Assembly (NCBI RefSeq): GCF_902459725.1
Contig: NZ_CABPSH010000016.1
Coordinates: forward strand, 1-64,000
DNA: 64,000 nucleotides
Origin: Pandoraea eparura
GTDB lineage: Bacteria > Pseudomonadota > Gammaproteobacteria > Burkholderiales > Burkholderiaceae
Direction of reading: 5' to 3'
This document shows positions 61,063 through 64,000 of this stretch, one piece after another; within the stretch, counting starts at the first letter, position 1; every line of letters starts with the position of its first letter. The notes beneath the pieces are model-generated. The model did not search any database. It was given only the letters and a program-made list of their open reading frames with translations, and was not told the origin of the DNA. The translations under genes and the position numbers were made by a program.

Positions 61063-61680
61063 TTAAGGCGACAGACTACGAAGTACGAGGCTGGACAACT
61101 GGGCCGGCGCGACGTCGGTGGTATCACGGTTGTACTGAAGCAGCAGCGGGTTGAGGTAGGGGCGCAGCACCAGATAGATCGCCGTCGCGGTTTCGTCCAG
61201 CGGCGTCTTGCGCTCAAAGTCACCGCTTTGCCGGCCTTCCTGAAGCACTTCGCGAAGTAGCGTTCGAACACGAGCTTCGTAGGCTTGCACGGCCTGCCAG
61301 TTTTCCGTGGCGGCCGATGCTGCGATGTCGTAAAGCTTGCGATCCCGGAAAAACAGCTTGAGGCTGGCTTCGGTAAAGACCTTGAACACCCGTCGCAGCT
61401 TCTCCGGTGGCAGATCTGCCTCTGCAACCGCTGTCCGGACCTCGCGCTCGATTTCTTGCAGACAGTTGGCGCAGATCATCTCGCCAATGGCTTGCTTGGA
61501 TTCGAAGAACTTGTAGATATAAGCCTTCGAAAACCCGATCGCCTTCGCAAGATCGGAGACCGTCGTTTTCTCGTAGCCGTACCGGCTGAAGTGCTCGGTG
61601 GCGGCGGCAACGATCTGGTCCCGCACCTCGTGATCGGCCGGGCCGCGCGCGGGGACGGAGGGAGTGATGGAGTTTTTCAT
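61063..61680 (-). CDS. TetR-family repressor of the RND efflux system
   Basis: The 205-residue protein has the TetR helix-turn-helix near its N-terminus (RDQIVAAATEHFSRYGYEKT, then TVSDLAKAIGFSKAYIYKFF) and a helical ligand-binding rest (LREVLQEGRQSGDFERKTPLD). It lies between the adaptor gene and the divergent outer-membrane gene and should repress both until a substrate binds. It may also be read through into the adaptor and pump. Confidence 0.92.
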   Translation of the reverse strand: MKNSITPSVPARGPADHEVRDQIVAAATEHFSRYGYEKTTVSDLAKAIGFSKAYIYKFFESKQAIGEMICANCLQEIEREVRTAVAEADLPPEKLRRVFKVFTEASLKLFFRDRKLYDIAASAATENWQAVQAYEARVRTLLREVLQEGRQSGDFERKTPLDETATAIYLVLRPYLNPLLLQYNRDTTDVAPAQLSSLVLRSLSP

Positions 61681-61708
61681 GCGGATAGCATACAGGAATG
61701 GACAACTA

Positions 61709-61732
61709 GTGACTATTTGGTATTATAGTCAC
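61709..61732. promoter_or_regulatory. TetR operator candidate GTGACTAT-N8-ATAGTCAC
   Basis: A perfect 8-bp inverted repeat with an 8-base spacer lies between the TetR start (61680) and the outer-membrane gene start (61757). Its half-site recurs before the adaptor gene. It is well placed to control both divergent promoters. Confidence 0.65.
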
Positions 61733-61756
61733 AAATGAAACCTCGCGAAGACGCTT

Positions 61757-63217
61757 ATGCTACCTAAACACTTCCTTGCTGCGGTCATCGTCGCCAGCCT
61801 CTCGACAGGCTGCGCTGTCGGTCCAGATTATGTCCGACCCAATGTCGCCATGCCAAAGCAGTTTCAGGGTCAAGCCGCGGTGGATCAGCGGCCGTCGCGT
61901 GCCGCTGCCGACCTGGTCACGTGGTGGACAGGTTTTGGTGATCCGCAACTGACACGATTCGTCACGCTCGCGCTGGAACAGAATCTGGACCTCGCGCAGG
62001 CCGCCGCGCGCGTCTCGCAGGCCCGCTCAGGACTCGGCGCGGCGGACGCCGCGCTGCTGCCGTCCGGCAATGTTAGCGGCCAGAGCGCGCGGGCCTACCA
62101 GTCGGTCGAGACCCCCCTGGGACGTGTCCTGAATTCGACGCCCGGTTTCGACCGCTACGGCAACGACTACGAGGCCAATTTCAGCGCGAGCTGGGAGCTG
62201 GATGTGTTCGGGGGCCTGCATCGCGGTCGGGAAGCGGCGCTTGCCGACTATCAGGCGTCAGAGGCCGGCGAGGTAGCCACGCGCCTGGCAGTGGCAGCAC
62301 AGACTGCCGACATCTACATCACCATTCGTGGATTGCAGGCGCGTTTGCAGGTGGCCCGCAAGCAGTTGCAGACGCAGCAGGATCTGCTATCGACCATTAA
62401 CCTCCTCTATGGAAAAGGGCTGGCGGCCGACCTCCAGGTGAGCCAGGCTGAAGGCGCGCTGGCTCAGGTTCAGGCATCCATTCCGGTCCTTGAGGCAGGG
62501 CAGGATGCAGCGATGAACGCGCTGGACGTCATGTTGGGTTCACAGCCCGGCACGCACCGGGCCGAGCTGCTCAAGGGCGGGGATATCCCGGTCGCTCCTC
62601 GAATCACTGGCACAGGATCGCCTGGCGAGTTGCTCAGGCGTCGGCCCGACCTGATCGTGGCCGAACGTCGCCTGGCTGCATCGAATGCGCGTATCGGCGT
62701 GGCCATCGCAGAGTATTACCCCAAGGTTTCGCTCAGCGGACTGATTGGGAGCGCCACCTCAGTGGCTAGCGGCAACCTGTTCAGTGGCGGCGCCAGTCAA
62801 GCCGCTGGCTTGCTGGGGCTGCGCTGGCGTCTATTCGATTTTGGCCGAATCAACGCGCAGATTAATGCGGCCAAAGGGCAGGAAGCCGAAATGCTTGCCG
62901 CGTACCGGCTTGCCGCATTGCACGCAACGGAGGACGTCGAGAATTCTTTCTCGGCACTCGTCAAGCGCGAAGCGCAGGCTGCCATTCTCGCGCAGGGTGT
63001 GAGCGCGCTCGGGCGCGCGCGAGCGGCCTCATTCGCCGCTTATCAAAAGGGTGTCGTCAGCCTGGTCGAAGTGCTGCAGGCAGACGACAACCTCTTACGC
63101 GCCTCGGATGGGCAGGTGCAGGCGCAAACGGAATCGGCGCGCGCAGCGGTCGCGGCATTCAAGGCGCTTGGCGGGGGGTGGCAACCCACCGATCCTGATG
63201 CAGTTGCAAATCGATAA
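61757..63217 (+). CDS. Outer-membrane efflux lipoprotein (NodT/OprM type)
   Basis: The 486-residue protein has a lipoprotein signal (VIVASLSTGCAVGPDYVRP), the CAVGPDY motif of the NodT family and two repeats of long helical hairpins with AALLPSGNVSG and AEYYPKVSLSG. It forms the trimeric outer-membrane duct for the pump. It is on the opposite strand from the pump and adaptor, an arrangement that needs the shared TetR-controlled region to keep the three subunits in step. Confidence 0.95.
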   Translation: MLPKHFLAAVIVASLSTGCAVGPDYVRPNVAMPKQFQGQAAVDQRPSRAAADLVTWWTGFGDPQLTRFVTLALEQNLDLAQAAARVSQARSGLGAADAALLPSGNVSGQSARAYQSVETPLGRVLNSTPGFDRYGNDYEANFSASWELDVFGGLHRGREAALADYQASEAGEVATRLAVAAQTADIYITIRGLQARLQVARKQLQTQQDLLSTINLLYGKGLAADLQVSQAEGALAQVQASIPVLEAGQDAAMNALDVMLGSQPGTHRAELLKGGDIPVAPRITGTGSPGELLRRRPDLIVAERRLAASNARIGVAIAEYYPKVSLSGLIGSATSVASGNLFSGGASQAAGLLGLRWRLFDFGRINAQINAAKGQEAEMLAAYRLAALHATEDVENSFSALVKREAQAAILAQGVSALGRARAASFAAYQKGVVSLVEVLQADDNLLRASDGQVQAQTESARAAVAAFKALGGGWQPTDPDAVANR

Positions 63218-63339
63218 AGCCATCCCTCCGGGTCGATCGCCATCGGGCGCCGGCGTATGTGCGACTGACCAAGCCTTGAATCCAAGCTGTGAACCCTATC
63301 CCAGATGCCACCGATTTGGGCGCGGCGACCGACATAAAA

Positions 63340-63376
63340 AAATGGCGCCGCGAACCTTCAGTTCGCGGCGCCATTT
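63340..63376 (-). terminator. Terminator of acnB
   Basis: AAATGGCGCCGCGAAC (63340-63355) and GTTCGCGGCGCCATTT (63361-63376) form a perfect 16-bp stem with a 5-base loop. On the minus strand a T run follows. It closes acnB and may also stop read-through from the efflux gene. Confidence 0.92.
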
Positions 63377-63430
63377 CGCCGTGCTTCTGGCATTACGGCG
63401 CAAGCAACGCACCGTAACACGCCATCACAC

Positions 63431-64000
63431 TTACATCTGCACCGTGTCGGCGACTTCCTTGAAGTCTTCGATCTGATCGAAGTTCATGTACTTGTAGATC
63501 TTGTCGCCGTTGGTGGCGAGCACGCCCATGTCGGCCATGTACTCTTCCTTGCTCGGAATCTTGCCCAGACGCGAGCAGATCGCCGCCAGTTCCGCCGAGC
63601 CGAGATACACGTTCGTGTTCTTGCCCAGACGGTTCGGGAAGTTGCGGGTCGACGTCGACATGACCGTTGCCCCTTCGCGCACTTGTGCCTGGTTACCCAT
63701 GCACAGCGAGCAGCCCGGCATTTCCGTACGCGCACCTGCCGTACCGAACACGCCGTAGTGACCTTCTTCGGTCAACTGCTTCTGGTCCATCTTCGTCGGC
63801 GGCGCCACCCACAGCTTGACCGGAATGTCGCGCTTGCCTTCGAGCAGCTTCGATGCCGCGCGGAAGTGACCGATGTTGGTCATGCACGAACCGATGAACA
63901 CTTCGTCGATCTTCGCACCAGCTACGTCCGACAAGGTCTTCACGTCGTCCGGATCATTCGGGCAGGCCACGATCGGTTCGTGGATGTCGGCCAGATCGAT
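63431..64000 (-). CDS. acnB: Aconitate hydratase B, C-terminal part (continues past the window)
   Basis: About 189 residues are present, from [20 protein letters not shown] at the window edge to the TAA-equivalent stop at 63431. The Fe-S cluster ligands are visible in [11 protein letters not shown] and [10 protein letters not shown] (three cysteines), as in AcnB. The enzyme interconverts citrate and isocitrate in the TCA cycle. The remaining roughly 670 residues lie outside. Confidence 0.97.
   Translation of the reverse strand: MDLADIHEPIVACPNDPDDVKTLSDVAGAKIDEVFIGSCMTNIGHFRAASKLLEGKRDIPVKLWVAPPTKMDQKQLTEEGHYGVFGTAGARTEMPGCSLCMGNQAQVREGATVMSTSTRNFPNRLGKNTNVYLGSAELAAICSRLGKIPSKEEYMADMGVLATNGDKIYKYMNFDQIEDFKEVADTVQM

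Overview
The window looks like the replication-origin region of a high-GC betaproteobacterial chromosome of the Burkholderiaceae, plausibly Pandoraea or a close relative. The genus is an inference from gene order and protein style, not a measurement. The anchor is the leftward block mnmE-yidC-yidD-rnpA-rpmH facing the rightward block dnaA-dnaN-gyrB, with a candidate oriC between rpmH and dnaA. No tRNA or rRNA gene and no CRISPR array was seen.

Left flank (1-16 kb). The window opens inside an IS1071-like Tn3-family element whose right inverted repeat ends at about 1932. Next come ybdK and a Kef-type antiporter, then mnmC coupled to a CLC chloride transporter. They are followed by an OhrR-like regulator with no cysteine, a DedA-rhodanese fusion, a DHA2 drug exporter, an MHYT sensor protein, thpR and several small secreted or lipoprotein genes.

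Amino-acid-type catabolic cluster (16.5-23.2 kb). An ornithine-cyclodeaminase-family enzyme, a DadA-like FAD dehydrogenase, a LysR regulator, an M81 (MlrC-like) metallohydrolase and an MFS transporter form two divergent promoter pairs. Both promoter regions carry the palindrome TAAC-N5-GTTA, so the set reads as one regulon for a substrate that cannot be named from sequence.

Origin region and defence island (23.2-42 kb). After gyrB and about 760 bp without a recognisable gene lies a type I restriction-modification operon: hsdR, hsdS, an ABC-type ATPase resembling the PrrC anticodon nuclease, and hsdM. Its genes overlap by a few bases.

Right flank (42-64 kb). A LysR/SDR/pirin group is followed by a complete phthalate-to-protocatechuate set: dioxygenase reductase and oxygenase, dihydrodiol dehydrogenase, decarboxylase, transporter, a MarR regulator and a quinolinate phosphoribosyltransferase. 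A 14-bp palindrome close to ATTAGAnATCTAAT lies upstream of each of its four transcription units. After a chemotaxis-receptor remnant and a hydrolase/LysR pair comes a tripartite RND efflux system (adaptor and pump on one strand, outer-membrane lipoprotein on the other) with a TetR regulator and matching operator-like sites. The window ends inside acnB.
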